Both the position numbers and the translations under genes were made by a program. Under the pieces are notes generated by a model that saw only the letters and a list, made by a program, of their open reading frames with translations, was not told where the DNA came from and did not search any database. Shown here in pieces: positions 18,262 through 28,773 of a DNA stretch of 64,000 bases. Where the stretch lies: contig NZ_LT960614.1 of NCBI RefSeq assembly GCF_900231165.1, forward strand, positions 5,100,001 to 5,164,000, in the 5' to 3' direction. The DNA comes from Hartmannibacter diazotrophicus (lineage in GTDB: Bacteria > Pseudomonadota > Alphaproteobacteria > Rhizobiales > Pleomorphomonadaceae). The stretch's first letter is position 1, and each line of letters opens with the position of its first letter.

Positions 18262-19089
18262 ATGATCGAGATGCATGCAATGAATGCCTTGAATTCGGAC
18301 AAGATGATTACCTTTTTGACGGAGACCGCCCTTGAGGCCGGTGTGGCGATCATGGGCGTCTACGCCGGTGAGATCGCGGTCACCGTGAAGTCCGATGCCT
18401 CGCCCGTGACCGAGGCGGACGCGCGCGCCGAGGCGATCATTCTGGAAAAGCTGAAGGCCTTTGCCCCGGATATTCCGGTCGTCGCCGAGGAGGAGGTCGC
18501 CGCTGGCCGGATCCCGGTTGTTGCCGAGCGCTTCTTCCTCGTCGATCCGCTCGACGGCACCAAGGAATTCATCAACCGGAACGGCGAGTTCACGGTCAAC
18601 ATTGCCCTGATCGAGCATGGCGTGCCGACGGCGGGCGTCGTCTATGCCCCGGCGCTCGGCGATCTCTATGTCGCGGCCGATGGCAAGGCCTATCATGCGG
18701 CGGTCAGGGACGGTGTCGCAGAGGCCCCGGCCGCCATCTCCGTTCGCCCGGCAAGCGGCGCCGTCACGGCGATCGGCAGCCGCTCCCACAATACGCCCGA
18801 GACGCAGTCCTACCTTGGCAACTACAACGTCACCGACTTCCGGGCGGCCGGTTCGTCACTGAAGTTCTGTTTGGTGGCTAGCGGCGAGGCCGATCTCTAT
18901 CCGCGCTTCGGCCGCACCATGGAATGGGACACGGCGGCCGGCGACGCGGTGCTGCGTGCCGCGGGCGGCTCGGTCGTCAATCTCGACGGCTCGCCACTCG
19001 TCTACGGCAAGCGCAACCAGCCGTCGGACAGCGACTTTGCCAATCCGTTCTTCATCGCCGCCGGCGGGCTCTCGCCCCTTCCGGCATGA
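18262..19089 (+). CDS. cysQ: 3'(2'),5'-bisphosphate nucleotidase
   Basis: A member of the lithium-sensitive inositol monophosphatase superfamily that hydrolyses PAP, the by-product of sulfate assimilation. Metal-binding motifs are EEEVA (near residue 75), DPLDGTKEF (about 95-103) and WDTAAGDAVL in the C-terminal half. Length (about 270) is normal. The start is ambiguous: in-frame ATGs lie at 18262, 18271 and 18280, and the last has the best-placed purines. The next genes, cysD and cysNC, make APS and PAPS, which supports the PAP phosphatase call over a general inositol phosphatase. Confidence 0.9.
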   Translation: MIEMHAMNALNSDKMITFLTETALEAGVAIMGVYAGEIAVTVKSDASPVTEADARAEAIILEKLKAFAPDIPVVAEEEVAAGRIPVVAERFFLVDPLDGTKEFINRNGEFTVNIALIEHGVPTAGVVYAPALGDLYVAADGKAYHAAVRDGVAEAPAAISVRPASGAVTAIGSRSHNTPETQSYLGNYNVTDFRAAGSSLKFCLVASGEADLYPRFGRTMEWDTAAGDAVLRAAGGSVVNLDGSPLVYGKRNQPSDSDFANPFFIAAGGLSPLPA

Positions 19090-19256
19090 CGGCGCGCAAG
19101 CCTATGCTCCGAAGTGGTCAAAATTTGCATCCACTTTTCTTGTAGGCAGGCAAGCGAAGGCTCTATATCCGCGATGGAGAGGACTTGCGCCCGCCGGTCG
19201 CGGCAGCTGAAGGCGCCGGAGCCGAAGTCCCAGCATTTTTTGAAGAGGTATTGGCC

Positions 19257-20165
19257 TTGTCCATTGATCGCCTGACGCATTTGAAGCGGCTGGAAGCCGA
19301 ATCGATCCATATCATTCGCGAAGTCGCGGCCGAATTCCGCAATCCGGTGATGCTCTATTCGATCGGCAAGGATTCGGCGGTGATGCTTCACCTCGCGATG
19401 AAGGCCTTTTATCCTTCCAAGCCGCCGTTCCCGCTGCTCCACGTCGATACGACGTGGAAGTTCCGCGAGATGATCAAGTTTCGCGACGACACGGCCAAGC
19501 GCCTCGGCCTCGACCTGATCGTCCACACCAATCAGGATGGCGTGGCCAGGAACATCAATCCGTTCGATCACGGCTCGTCCTTCTATACCCAGGTCATGAA
19601 GACCGAGGCGCTCAAGGAAGCGCTGACGAAATACGGTTTCGACGCCGCCTTCGGCGGTGCCCGCCGCGACGAGGAAAAGAGCCGCGCCAAGGAGCGTATC
19701 TTCTCTTTCCGCACGGCCAATCATGGCTGGGATCCGAAGAACCAGCGCCCGGAGCTGTGGAATATCTACAATGCCCGGGTGAAGAAGGGCGAGTCGATCC
19801 GCGTCTTCCCGCTCTCCAACTGGACCGAGCTCGACATCTGGCAATATATCCTGAAGGAAGACATCCCGATCGTGCCGCTTTACTTCGCGGCCATGCGGCC
19901 CGTGGTCGAACGCGACGGCATGCTGATCATGGTCGACGACGAGCGCATGCCGATGAACCCCGGCGAACAGCCGCAGGAGCGGCTGGTCCGCTTCCGCACG
20001 CTCGGCTGCTATCCGCTCACCGGGGCGATTTCCTCCGACGCCGCGACGCTGCCCGAGATCGTGCGCGAAATGCTGATCGCCCGCACGTCGGAGCGCTCCG
20101 GCCGTCTCATCGACCACGATGAAGCCGCCTCCATGGAAAAGAAGAAGCGGGAAGGATATTTCTGA
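19257..20165 (+). CDS. cysD: Sulfate adenylyltransferase subunit 2
   Basis: The catalytic subunit of ATP sulfurylase (ATP + sulfate to APS + PPi) in the PAPS-reductase/adenylyltransferase family. The PP-loop is [30 protein letters not shown] and [15 protein letters not shown] are typical. I place the start at TTG 19257: GAAGAGG lies 8 bases upstream and the product ([21 protein letters not shown]) is then 302 residues, the family length. An in-frame ATG at 19185 would add 24 residues not seen in the family. The stop overlaps the cysNC start by one base (TGATG). Confidence 0.95.
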   Translation: MSIDRLTHLKRLEAESIHIIREVAAEFRNPVMLYSIGKDSAVMLHLAMKAFYPSKPPFPLLHVDTTWKFREMIKFRDDTAKRLGLDLIVHTNQDGVARNINPFDHGSSFYTQVMKTEALKEALTKYGFDAAFGGARRDEEKSRAKERIFSFRTANHGWDPKNQRPELWNIYNARVKKGESIRVFPLSNWTELDIWQYILKEDIPIVPLYFAAMRPVVERDGMLIMVDDERMPMNPGEQPQERLVRFRTLGCYPLTGAISSDAATLPEIVREMLIARTSERSGRLIDHDEAASMEKKKREGYF

Positions 20166-22060
20166 TGAACGTCGAAGCTCTCGATCTTTCCGCTTTCCAG
20201 GACTACCTGACGCGTCACGAGCAGAAGAGCCTCCTGCGGTTCCTCACCTGCGGGTCGGTGGACGACGGCAAGTCCACCCTCATCGGGCGTCTCCTCTACG
20301 ACACCAAGCTTCTGTTCGAGGACCAGCTTGCGAGCCTGGAGCGCGACAGCCGCAAGCACGGCACGGTGGGCGAGGATATCGATTTCGCGCTGCTGGTCGA
20401 CGGCCTTGAGGCCGAGCGCGAGCAGGGCATCACCATCGATGTTGCCTACCGCTTCTTCGCCACGGACCTTCGCAAGTTCATCGTCGCCGATACGCCCGGC
20501 CACGAGCAATACACCCGCAACATGGCGACCGGCGCGTCCAACTCGGATCTCGCCGTGATCCTGGTCGACAGCCGGCAGGGCATCCTGCCGCAGACCCGCC
20601 GCCACTCCTACATCGTCTCGCTGCTCGGCATCCAGCATGTCGTGCTGGCGGTCAACAAGATCGACCTGATGGAGTATTCCAAGGAGGTCTTCGACAAGAT
20701 CGTCGCCGAGTACACCGAATTCGCCAGGGATCTCGGTTTCAAGACGCTGCAGGCCATCCCGCTCTCGGCCCGTTTCGGCGACAACGTCCTCGACAAGGGG
20801 CCGAACATGCCCTGGTACGACGGCCCGACGCTCGTCCAGCATCTGGAGAGCGTCGACGTCGCCGAGGACCGCCTCTCGCAGTCCTTCCGCATGCCGGTTC
20901 AGTGGGTCAACCGTCCGAACCTCGATTTCCGCGGCTTTTCCGGCACCATCGCGTCGGGCCTCGTGAAGCCCGGCGACCCGATCGTCGTCGCGAAATCCGG
21001 CCGCACGTCCACGGTGAAGTCGATCGTCACCATGGACGGTGATCTGGAGGAAGCCGGCGCCGGCGAGGCCGTCACGCTAACGCTCGCCGACGAGATCGAC
21101 ATCTCGCGCGGCGACGTGCTGGCAACGCCCGAGGACCGCCCCGACGTGTCCGACCAGTTCGCCGCCGAGCTGATCTGGATGTCGGACGAGGAGATGCTGC
21201 CCGGCCGTGCCTATCTGCTCAAGATGGGGTCGAAGACGGTCACGGCGACGGTCACCGAGATCAAGCACAAGGTCGATATCAACACTTTCAACAAGCTGGC
21301 CGCCAAGAAGCTGTCGCTGAACGAGGTCGCGGTGGTCAATCTGGCGCTGTCCGAGCCGGTCGCCTTCGATCCCTACAGCGAGAACCGGGACACCGGCTCC
21401 TTCATCCTGATCGACCGCCTGACCAACCTCACGCTTGGGGCAGGCATGGTGGAGTTCGGCCTGCGCCGCGCCGATAACATCCACTGGCAGGCGCTGGACG
21501 TGACCAAGCAGGCTCGGGCCGAGGCCAAGGGCCAGAAGCCGGTCGTCCTCTGGTTCACCGGTCTTTCCGGCGCCGGCAAGTCGACGGTGGCGAACCTCGT
21601 GGAGAAGATGCTCCACGTGGAGGGGCGCCACACCTACACGCTCGACGGCGACAACGTCCGCCACGGCCTTAACAAGGATCTCGGCTTCACCGATGCCGAC
21701 CGCGTCGAGAATATTCGACGCGTCTCGGAGGCGGCGAGGCTTTTCGTCGACGCAGGTCTCATCGTCCTCGTCTCCTTCATCTCGCCCTTCCGGTCGGAGC
21801 GCCGGATGGCGCGCGATCTCATGGAGGCGGGCGAGTTCATCGAGATCTACGTCAACACGCCGATCGAGATTGCCGAGCAGCGCGATCCGAAGGGCCTCTA
21901 CAAGAAGGCTCGCGCCGGCCAGATCAAGAATTTCACCGGCATCGACAGCCCCTACGAGGAGCCCGAGAATGCGGAGATCGTTCTGACATCGGGCAGCAAG
22001 ACGCCGGAGGAACTGGCGAGCGAAGTGGTCGCCTATCTGAAGTCCAACGGCTACGCCTGA
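20165..22060 (+). CDS. cysNC: Bifunctional sulfate adenylyltransferase subunit 1 / adenylylsulfate kinase
   Basis: A 631-residue fusion as found in rhizobia (NodQ-like). Residues about 25-440 are the CysN GTPase that drives APS synthesis, with P-loop [29 protein letters not shown] and NKID. Residues about 450-631 are APS kinase (CysC) with P-loop [16 protein letters not shown] and [14 protein letters not shown], which phosphorylates APS to PAPS. No nod genes are present, so it serves ordinary sulfate assimilation. It is coupled to cysD and followed by a strong terminator. Confidence 0.96.
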   Translation: MNVEALDLSAFQDYLTRHEQKSLLRFLTCGSVDDGKSTLIGRLLYDTKLLFEDQLASLERDSRKHGTVGEDIDFALLVDGLEAEREQGITIDVAYRFFATDLRKFIVADTPGHEQYTRNMATGASNSDLAVILVDSRQGILPQTRRHSYIVSLLGIQHVVLAVNKIDLMEYSKEVFDKIVAEYTEFARDLGFKTLQAIPLSARFGDNVLDKGPNMPWYDGPTLVQHLESVDVAEDRLSQSFRMPVQWVNRPNLDFRGFSGTIASGLVKPGDPIVVAKSGRTSTVKSIVTMDGDLEEAGAGEAVTLTLADEIDISRGDVLATPEDRPDVSDQFAAELIWMSDEEMLPGRAYLLKMGSKTVTATVTEIKHKVDINTFNKLAAKKLSLNEVAVVNLALSEPVAFDPYSENRDTGSFILIDRLTNLTLGAGMVEFGLRRADNIHWQALDVTKQARAEAKGQKPVVLWFTGLSGAGKSTVANLVEKMLHVEGRHTYTLDGDNVRHGLNKDLGFTDADRVENIRRVSEAARLFVDAGLIVLVSFISPFRSERRMARDLMEAGEFIEIYVNTPIEIAEQRDPKGLYKKARAGQIKNFTGIDSPYEEPENAEIVLTSGSKTPEELASEVVAYLKSNGYA

Positions 22061-22101
22061 GCGCCGGGAACGACAGTCCTGCCGTTCACCATGAATAAAA
22101 G

Positions 22102-22126
22102 AAAGGGGCCTTCCGGGCCCCTTTTT
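22102..22126 (+). terminator. Rho-independent terminator of cys genes
   Basis: GGGGCC (22105-22110) pairs with GGCCCC (22116-22121). Flanking A residues pair with the T run at 22122-22126. It ends the cysD-cysNC transcript. Confidence 0.88.
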
Positions 22127-22660
22127 GCTGGGGGCTATTCCGTGCCATAGTGCCGGGAGCGGCTGGACGGGCGAGGACTGTAAAGCCCCCCGTGAGCAAG
22201 TTCGAATATTCGGCGGCGCACAATATAGCCGCCTTGCGGGTGCGGCTGAGAGGCTGCCGGCAGATTGTCCCGAATTGAGCAGCCGCGCCGAGCAAAGCCA
22301 AAGCTTTGAAATCACATGTGTGCATCATGTCGACGCCTAAATGTGCCCTGTCGAAAACTGCCAGCCGTGTGACGTTGGGATTGACTATTCTGACAATAAC
22401 CAAGTTTTTTCCTCGTATCGCGTAGTCTATTATAAGTTATTAACTTTAACGATATTGGTCAAACACGCGTGGATGAAAAGATTCAGCCCGATGAAAATTG
22501 ATTGACTTTGATTTAGATTCGGATTGAAGGCAGCAGAAAAACATCTATACTAATTTCATGATCCGAGATCGTTAATTTTGATTTTTCCATTCATGTTTGA
22601 TCGTCGGCTTCAGGGGCATTTGTTGTATTTGCTGCTTTAGGTGATTTGAGGGGGTTATTG
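22127..22660. other. AT-rich intergenic region before the acyltransferase
   Basis: About 530 bases without a convincing gene. The first half (to about 22350) has average GC; the second half is strongly A/T-rich and ends in the ribosome binding site GAGGGGG at 22648. A run reading GGGTGCGGCTGAGAGG near 22240 recalls one half of a TPP riboswitch, but the second conserved half is absent. Confidence 0.45.
22524..22551 (+). promoter_or_regulatory. Candidate housekeeping promoter of the acyltransferase gene
   Basis: TTGAAG (22524-22529) and TATACT (22546-22551) are separated by 16 bases. This is a fair match to the -35/-10 consensus in an A/T-rich region about 110 bases before the start codon. Confidence 0.4.
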
Positions 22661-24694
22661 ATGGTTTACCGCTCTGAAATTGATGGATTGCGGGCTGTCT
22701 CCATCATCTCGGTCCTGCTTTACCACGCAGGGCTCAGCGTGTTTTCCGGCGGTTATGCCGGCGTGGACGTTTTTTTCGTGATTTCCGGCTTCCTGATTAC
22801 CTCGATCATTTATCGGGAGATGACGGACGGGACATTCACCTTCACGGGCTTCTATATCCGTCGTATCCGCCGCATCATTCCGGCCCTTCTGGCTCTTGTC
22901 CTGTTCACGACGGTCTGCTCGTATTTCGTCCTCTTCCCGCGCGATTTCGTGCTCTCCAGCAAGGCCGCGATTGCCGCGATCTTCTCCTTCTCGAATGTCG
23001 ATTTCCTCTTTCAGGCCTTCGACATGACGCTGACGGCCGATTCGAAGCCCCTGCTGCACACCTGGTCGCTGGCGGTCGAGGAGCAGTTCTATTTCTTCTT
23101 CCCCTTCCTGATGATCATCGTCAGCAAGTTCCGGAAGAATCTGGTTCTTCCCTTCATCATCCTCGCCTTCTTCGTCTCGCTGGGGATCTCCGTCTGGGGC
23201 GTGGCCAACAAGCCGCTGCACGCCTTCTTCCTGCTGCCCTTCCGTGGCTACGAGCTCCTCTTCGGTGCTTTCTGCGCCTTCGTCCTCGTGCCGAAGCACT
23301 GGCCGCGCTGGGTCTCGGAAGCCGGCTCCGCCATCGGTCTCGCGATGATCATGGCGACCATGGTGCTCTATGACTCGGTCCGTTTTCCGGGGTTTGCGGC
23401 GCTGCTGCCGGTCGTCGGCGCGGGGCTCGTCATCATCTTCAACGCCAACGGACTGACGGGTGCCGGCCGGCTCCTGTCGACGCGTCCGATGGTGTGGACC
23501 GGCAAGATCTCCTATTCGCTCTATCTCTTCCACGGACCGCTCTTCGTCTATGCCCACTACATGGCGATCGACAAGCTGACGCCGGTCGAGATCGTCGGCC
23601 TTCTGGCGCTCTCCTTCCTGCTCGGCTGGCTGTCGTGGAAATATGTCGAGACGCCCTTCCGCCGCGCCAAGGCGCCGCCGGCCCGGATCTTCGCCTACGC
23701 CGGCATTGCCGCGGCGCTTCTGGTCGTGCCGCGGCTCGTCATCATCTCGATGGATGGTATTCCCCAGCGCTTCTCCGACAAGACGCTGCAGATTCTCGCC
23801 GCCGCCGACTACAGCAAGGACTACATGGCGCGTTGCCAGAACCCCGACGCGCCGATGAATGATCCGGCCGGTGCCTGCGTCTTCGGCGCCGACGTGACGC
23901 CGCGCATCGCCCTTTTCGGCGACAGCCATGGGGCGGGTCTGCTGGACGAACTCGGCAGGCAGGCCGCCGCGCGCGATGAATCGATCCTGGCTCTCGTGCG
24001 CCCGGGCTGCCCGGCGGTGACGGACTACTACCGGATCGCGGGCCTTTCCGACACGGCCTGTCTGAGGTTCGCTGAAAAAAGCATGGACTACATTGTCGAC
24101 ACCCCGTCGATCGACGTCGCGGTCGTGGCCGGCAACTATGTCGCCTATGTCGAGGGGCCCGATCCGAGCCTCGGCCCGGCCGCCGATTTCCCCTTCCCGA
24201 CGCTGGAAAACGGCAACGGCCAGATTCTCGACCGCAATGCCCGGCTTGATCTCTTCCGCCAGCGCTTCACCGCGATGATCGACCGGATGCTCGCCGCGGG
24301 CAAGAAGGTCGTGCTGGTCTATCCCATTCCCGAGGTCGGCTATCACGTGACCTATACGTCGGCGCGCCTCTCGATCACGGACAAGGAAGACAATTTCGCC
24401 TCACGGCCGAGGCAGGTCTTCGAGAACCGGGCCAGGGACATCGTCGAGATCATGGACAGTCTCGGTGACAAGCCCAATCTCGTTCGTGTCGATCCGGCCG
24501 CGAGCCTTTGCGATTCGTCCGCATGCTGGTTCTACAAGGACAACAAGCCGCTTTACCTCGACGACAACCATCTCAATACGAATGGCGCCCGCATTGTCAG
24601 CGACGAGGTGATCCCGGTCCTCGATCACCTGATGGCGTCGAGCGGCCGGCAGGCCCTGAGGACGGCCGACGCCGCGGACAAGCCGGCGAACTGA
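22661..24694 (+). CDS. OafA/YrhL-type membrane acyltransferase with C-terminal SGNH domain
   Basis: A 677-residue acyltransferase-3 protein that likely O-acetylates a cell-surface glycan. The N-terminal part (about 1-355) has about ten membrane helices and the family motifs YRSEIDGLRA, catalytic-type histidine in LLYHAG, GVDVFFVISGFLIT, RRIRRIIPAL and HTWSLAVEEQFY. The C-terminal part is a periplasmic SGNH esterase-like domain with nucleophile motif IALFGDSHG and the Asp/His pair in DDNHLNTNG. ATG 22661 has GAGGGGG 7 bases upstream. It stands alone with an A/T-rich promoter region, and no polysaccharide cluster lies around it. Confidence 0.92.
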   Translation: MVYRSEIDGLRAVSIISVLLYHAGLSVFSGGYAGVDVFFVISGFLITSIIYREMTDGTFTFTGFYIRRIRRIIPALLALVLFTTVCSYFVLFPRDFVLSSKAAIAAIFSFSNVDFLFQAFDMTLTADSKPLLHTWSLAVEEQFYFFFPFLMIIVSKFRKNLVLPFIILAFFVSLGISVWGVANKPLHAFFLLPFRGYELLFGAFCAFVLVPKHWPRWVSEAGSAIGLAMIMATMVLYDSVRFPGFAALLPVVGAGLVIIFNANGLTGAGRLLSTRPMVWTGKISYSLYLFHGPLFVYAHYMAIDKLTPVEIVGLLALSFLLGWLSWKYVETPFRRAKAPPARIFAYAGIAAALLVVPRLVIISMDGIPQRFSDKTLQILAAADYSKDYMARCQNPDAPMNDPAGACVFGADVTPRIALFGDSHGAGLLDELGRQAAARDESILALVRPGCPAVTDYYRIAGLSDTACLRFAEKSMDYIVDTPSIDVAVVAGNYVAYVEGPDPSLGPAADFPFPTLENGNGQILDRNARLDLFRQRFTAMIDRMLAAGKKVVLVYPIPEVGYHVTYTSARLSITDKEDNFASRPRQVFENRARDIVEIMDSLGDKPNLVRVDPAASLCDSSACWFYKDNKPLYLDDNHLNTNGARIVSDEVIPVLDHLMASSGRQALRTADAADKPAN

Positions 24695-24748
24695 CCCTCG
24701 GCCAAGCCCGTTCTGGGAGGCAGGCCGCCTCCCGCTTGCGAGACTGAA

Positions 24749-24788
24749 ACGGCCGGCGCGCCCGCGACATCACGGGAGCGCCGGCCGT
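24749..24788. terminator. Large hairpin between convergent genes
   Basis: ACGGCCGGCGC (24749-24759) pairs with GCGCCGGCCGT (24778-24788), with a small inner stem CCCG/CGGG. There is no clear T run. It lies between the acyltransferase and acetoacetyl-CoA synthetase genes and likely serves both. Confidence 0.55.
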
Positions 24789-24803
24789 TCGTCGTTTGGG
24801 TGA

Positions 24804-26762
<1,959 letters not shown>

Positions 26763-27050
26763 TTTGTCTTCTCCCTGGAAGCCCGGGAGGCAAAAGCCTC
26801 CGAGGCGTATTTCTGCGTCTTGCCGGTTGTCAATTTCTGGCTCGAATTGCCCGCCGTCCGCAAGATCTCGTGGCGGATCAGCCGCAAAAGGTGCCGATCA
26901 CGGCTTCGTTATCGGGATGAGCAGGCGAAGAGTGATAAAAATGATACAGTATGAGAATTGGAGCAAGGCATTGAATTATAGAAGAAAACCACGAGTCCAG
27001 TGGTTGTGGTATCTGGTATGCCTAAATGTTTCTGCATTGCTGCCATGCGG

Positions 27051-27067
27051 ATTGTGCATTGCACAAT
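27051..27067. promoter_or_regulatory. Perfect dyad in the small-RNA promoter region
   Basis: ATTGTGC-ATT-GCACAAT is a perfect 7-3-7 inverted repeat ending about 7 bases before the predicted small-RNA start. The core TGCATTGC also occurs at 27033-27040, 22 bases (about two helical turns) upstream of the copy at 27055-27062. A repressor site is likely. In Sinorhizobium, MmgR is reported to be controlled by AniA (PhaR) and NtrC, and TGC/GCA dyads fit PhaR-type sites, but this is inference. Confidence 0.5.
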
Positions 27068-27073
27068 GGGGTG

Positions 27074-27153
27074 AACTGGGGCATCTTTCACTTGCCCTCT
27101 TTAGGGCGTTTCCTCCCTATGACTTCAGACCGCCGCAAGGCGGTCTTTTTTTT
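27074..27153 (+). ncRNA. mmgR: Candidate trans-acting small RNA of the alpha-r8 (MmgR) family
   Basis: A stand-alone, very strong intrinsic terminator lies here with no plus-strand gene before it: AGACCGCC (27127-27134), loop GCAA, GGCGGTCT (27139-27146), then eight T. Just upstream is TTTCCTCCCT at 27109-27118, which to my knowledge is the invariant single-stranded motif of the rhizobial MmgR/alpha-r8 RNAs. Before it are a GCCCT-CTTT-AGGGC hairpin (27094-27107) and a competing GGGCA/TGCCC stem. A length near 77-80 nt matches the family. MmgR limits PHB storage in Sinorhizobium; here the adjacent gene is acetoacetyl-CoA synthetase. The 5' end is estimated. Confidence 0.75.
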
Positions 27154-27194
27154 GGCGTGATGGCCGGCAGCCGAAGCGGCGCGGCTCTGGCGGC

Positions 27195-27992
27195 CTACGG
27201 CTTGTAGAGATTGCCGAGCGGAAAACGCTTCAGGTCCCGGGCAAGGGCAAGAAAGGCTGCCGCCTGATAGTGGCAGGTTTCCGCGCCCTTCGCGGCCGTC
27301 GCCTTGGAGGCATCGCCGAGTGCCCCGTGCGGATTGAGGTCATGTGCGATCCACGCCAGCGCATGCGGCGGCGTCGGCTGCAGGAAAGTGTAGGTCGCCG
27401 ACATGTCCTCGGCTGCCGAAACGAAGTCCATCGCCCGCTCCATGCGCACGAGGTCCGGCCGGAAATGCAGCATCAGCGACGTTTCCATGTCGCCGCCGTG
27501 AATGCCGTAGCGCTTCTCCCGTTCGTCATAGAGCCCTTCGGGCGTCCCGAACCGGCTCCACTGGGTCGCGACGACCGCCATGGCGAAGCGCACGCGCAGT
27601 TCGCGCGCGACGATGCTCATGATGTCGACGTTGCCGCCATGGGAGTTGACGATGATCAGCTTCTTGACGCCCGCCGCATTGACCTTCTCGCCGATGGCCG
27701 TCCAGGCGGGGATCAACAGGTCGGCACCGAAGGACAGCGTTCCAGGCCCGTAGACATGCTCGTTGGCCTTGCCGATCTCCTGGATCGGCAGGACGAGCAG
27801 ATCGAGGTCGTCGGGCTTTTGCGCCTTCACCTCTGCGATCATGCCGGTGGCGATCGCCGCGTCGGTGGCAATCGGCAGATGCGGCCCGTGCTGCTCCGTC
27901 GAGGCGATCGGCAGCACGGCGACGGTCCGTTCAGGGTCGAGCCCGGCGAAATCCGTCGTGTTCATCTCGTTCCAGAAGAAGGGAAGGGCCAT
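27195..27992 (-). CDS. Creatininase-family amidohydrolase
   Basis: A 265-residue protein of the creatininase/MftE-ArfB family of metal-dependent amidohydrolases. Metal-ligand motifs are STEQHGPHLP (about 31-40), NSHGGN (about 117-122) and HGGDMETS (about 164-171). Family members act on creatinine, formamidopyrimidines or N-formyl/cyclic amides; the exact substrate is not apparent. It is followed downstream by the small-RNA terminator on the other strand and preceded by a RidA gene on the same strand about 50 bases away, probably one operon. The setting in a purine/pyrimidine-type catabolic island makes cyclic-amide opening plausible. Confidence 0.88.
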   Translation of the reverse strand: MALPFFWNEMNTTDFAGLDPERTVAVLPIASTEQHGPHLPIATDAAIATGMIAEVKAQKPDDLDLLVLPIQEIGKANEHVYGPGTLSFGADLLIPAWTAIGEKVNAAGVKKLIIVNSHGGNVDIMSIVARELRVRFAMAVVATQWSRFGTPEGLYDEREKRYGIHGGDMETSLMLHFRPDLVRMERAMDFVSAAEDMSATYTFLQPTPPHALAWIAHDLNPHGALGDASKATAAKGAETCHYQAAAFLALARDLKRFPLGNLYKP

Positions 27993-28045
27993 GACGTGTC
28001 TCTTTCGGGCGTAAGATGCCGCTGCTGCCGGCGGGTCGGATTGCC

Positions 28046-28393
28046 TCAGGGCAGGGTGGCGACGATGATGATCTCTACAAGATAGCGCGGCGCCGCCAGC
28101 TTGACCTCACCCGTGGCCCGGGCCGGCGGATTGTCCGGATCGACCCAGGCTTCCCAGACCTTGTTCATCTCGTCGAAGGTCGCCATGTCGGAAAGCCAGA
28201 TCGTCGCCTGCAGAAGATGCGACTTGTCGGTTCCTGCCCGGGCCAGCAGGGCGTCGATCTTGGCAAGAATCTCGGCGGTCTGGTCGGCGACGGTCGCGCC
28301 GTTCTCCGCCGTCTGGCCGGCAAGATAGACCATGTTGCCATGGACCACGGCCTGGCTCATGCGCGGGCCCTTGTCGAAGCGGGTGATCGCCAT
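28046..28393 (-). CDS. RidA-family (YjgF/YER057c/UK114) protein
   Basis: A 115-residue RidA-type enzyme that usually hydrolyses reactive enamines or imines. The arginine-bearing segment PPARATGEVKLAAP and the C-terminal LVEIIIVATL fit catalytically active RidA. The start at 28393 gives MAITRFDKGPRMSQAVVHG; the frame is open further upstream but that stretch is not RidA-like and overlaps the divergent leader. The start is preceded by CTGGAG. It probably forms an operon with the creatininase gene and is divergent from the NMT1-type ABC transporter. Confidence 0.9.
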   Translation of the reverse strand: MAITRFDKGPRMSQAVVHGNMVYLAGQTAENGATVADQTAEILAKIDALLARAGTDKSHLLQATIWLSDMATFDEMNKVWEAWVDPDNPPARATGEVKLAAPRYLVEIIIVATLP

Positions 28394-28604
28394 GGGAAAC
28401 TCCAGTTGAAGGAAGGAAGTGAGTCGGGAAGGGATCGTCTGCTGCATATAGCCGATCCTGACGCCGAGATCGACGGTCGCGGGTGACTTTGCGTTGATCG
28501 ATTGCATGGTTGCAGGCCTACCTGTCATCGACGCGCCCGCCTGCCGCGCCGACATGCCGGGCCGGATTGTGGACGACGTCCCGGCATCAAGGAATGTATT
28601 TGCA

Positions 28605-28660
28605 GCGGCGGCGGAATGTCCTAGTCTGCCTGCCGACTGTGCAGACCGAAGTCCTGCCGC
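28605..28660 (+). promoter_or_regulatory. Candidate NMT1-motif (xanthine-I) riboswitch aptamer
   Basis: The leader of the NMT1-type transporter operon folds into one long hairpin interrupted by an asymmetric internal loop. Outer stem: GCGGC (28608-28612) with GCCGC (28656-28660). Inner stem: GTCTGC (28624-28629) with GCAGAC (28641-28646). Internal loop: GGAATGTCCTA on the 5' side and CGAAGTCCT (9 nt) on the 3' side. A hairpin with a purine-rich internal bulge upstream of an NMT1-domain gene is the definition of the NMT1 motif, shown to bind xanthine and uric acid. I cannot check the consensus base by base, so this is a structural and contextual call. Confidence 0.5.
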
Positions 28661-28695
28661 ATTTCTAGTCGATTGGCGGCGGCCTCGGTAGGGAT

Positions 28696-28719
28696 ACCGC
28701 CGGCTCGCCCGGCGGTTTT
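28696..28719 (+). terminator. Candidate expression-platform terminator
   Basis: ACCGCCGG (28696-28703) pairs with CCGGCGGT (28709-28716) and TTT follows. GGCGG at 28675-28679 could instead pair with CCGCC in the terminator's first arm, giving a possible switch between the aptamer and the transporter gene. A further dyad ATGCCG/CGGCAT (28738-28754) lies just before the ribosome binding site. Confidence 0.5.
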
Positions 28720-28773
28720 CAGGTGAATGATCGGATAATGCCGGTGCACGGCATGGGGAACGGAGTATTCACG

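Noticed and set aside
19090-19256. Possible cys-specific riboswitch before cysD
   Set aside because: The 167-base spacer shows no stable paired structure or conserved SAM-type motif that I can recognise.
22230-22310. TPP-riboswitch-like half site (GGGTGCGGCTGAGAGG)
   Set aside because: The second conserved half (ACCTGATC and GCG-AGGGA region) is not found downstream, and the next gene is an acyltransferase, not a thiamine gene.
26764-27207. Plus-strand open frame across the small-RNA region
   Set aside because: It runs through the terminator hairpin, has no ribosome binding site, and its product has no protein-like pattern; the small-RNA interpretation explains the terminator better.
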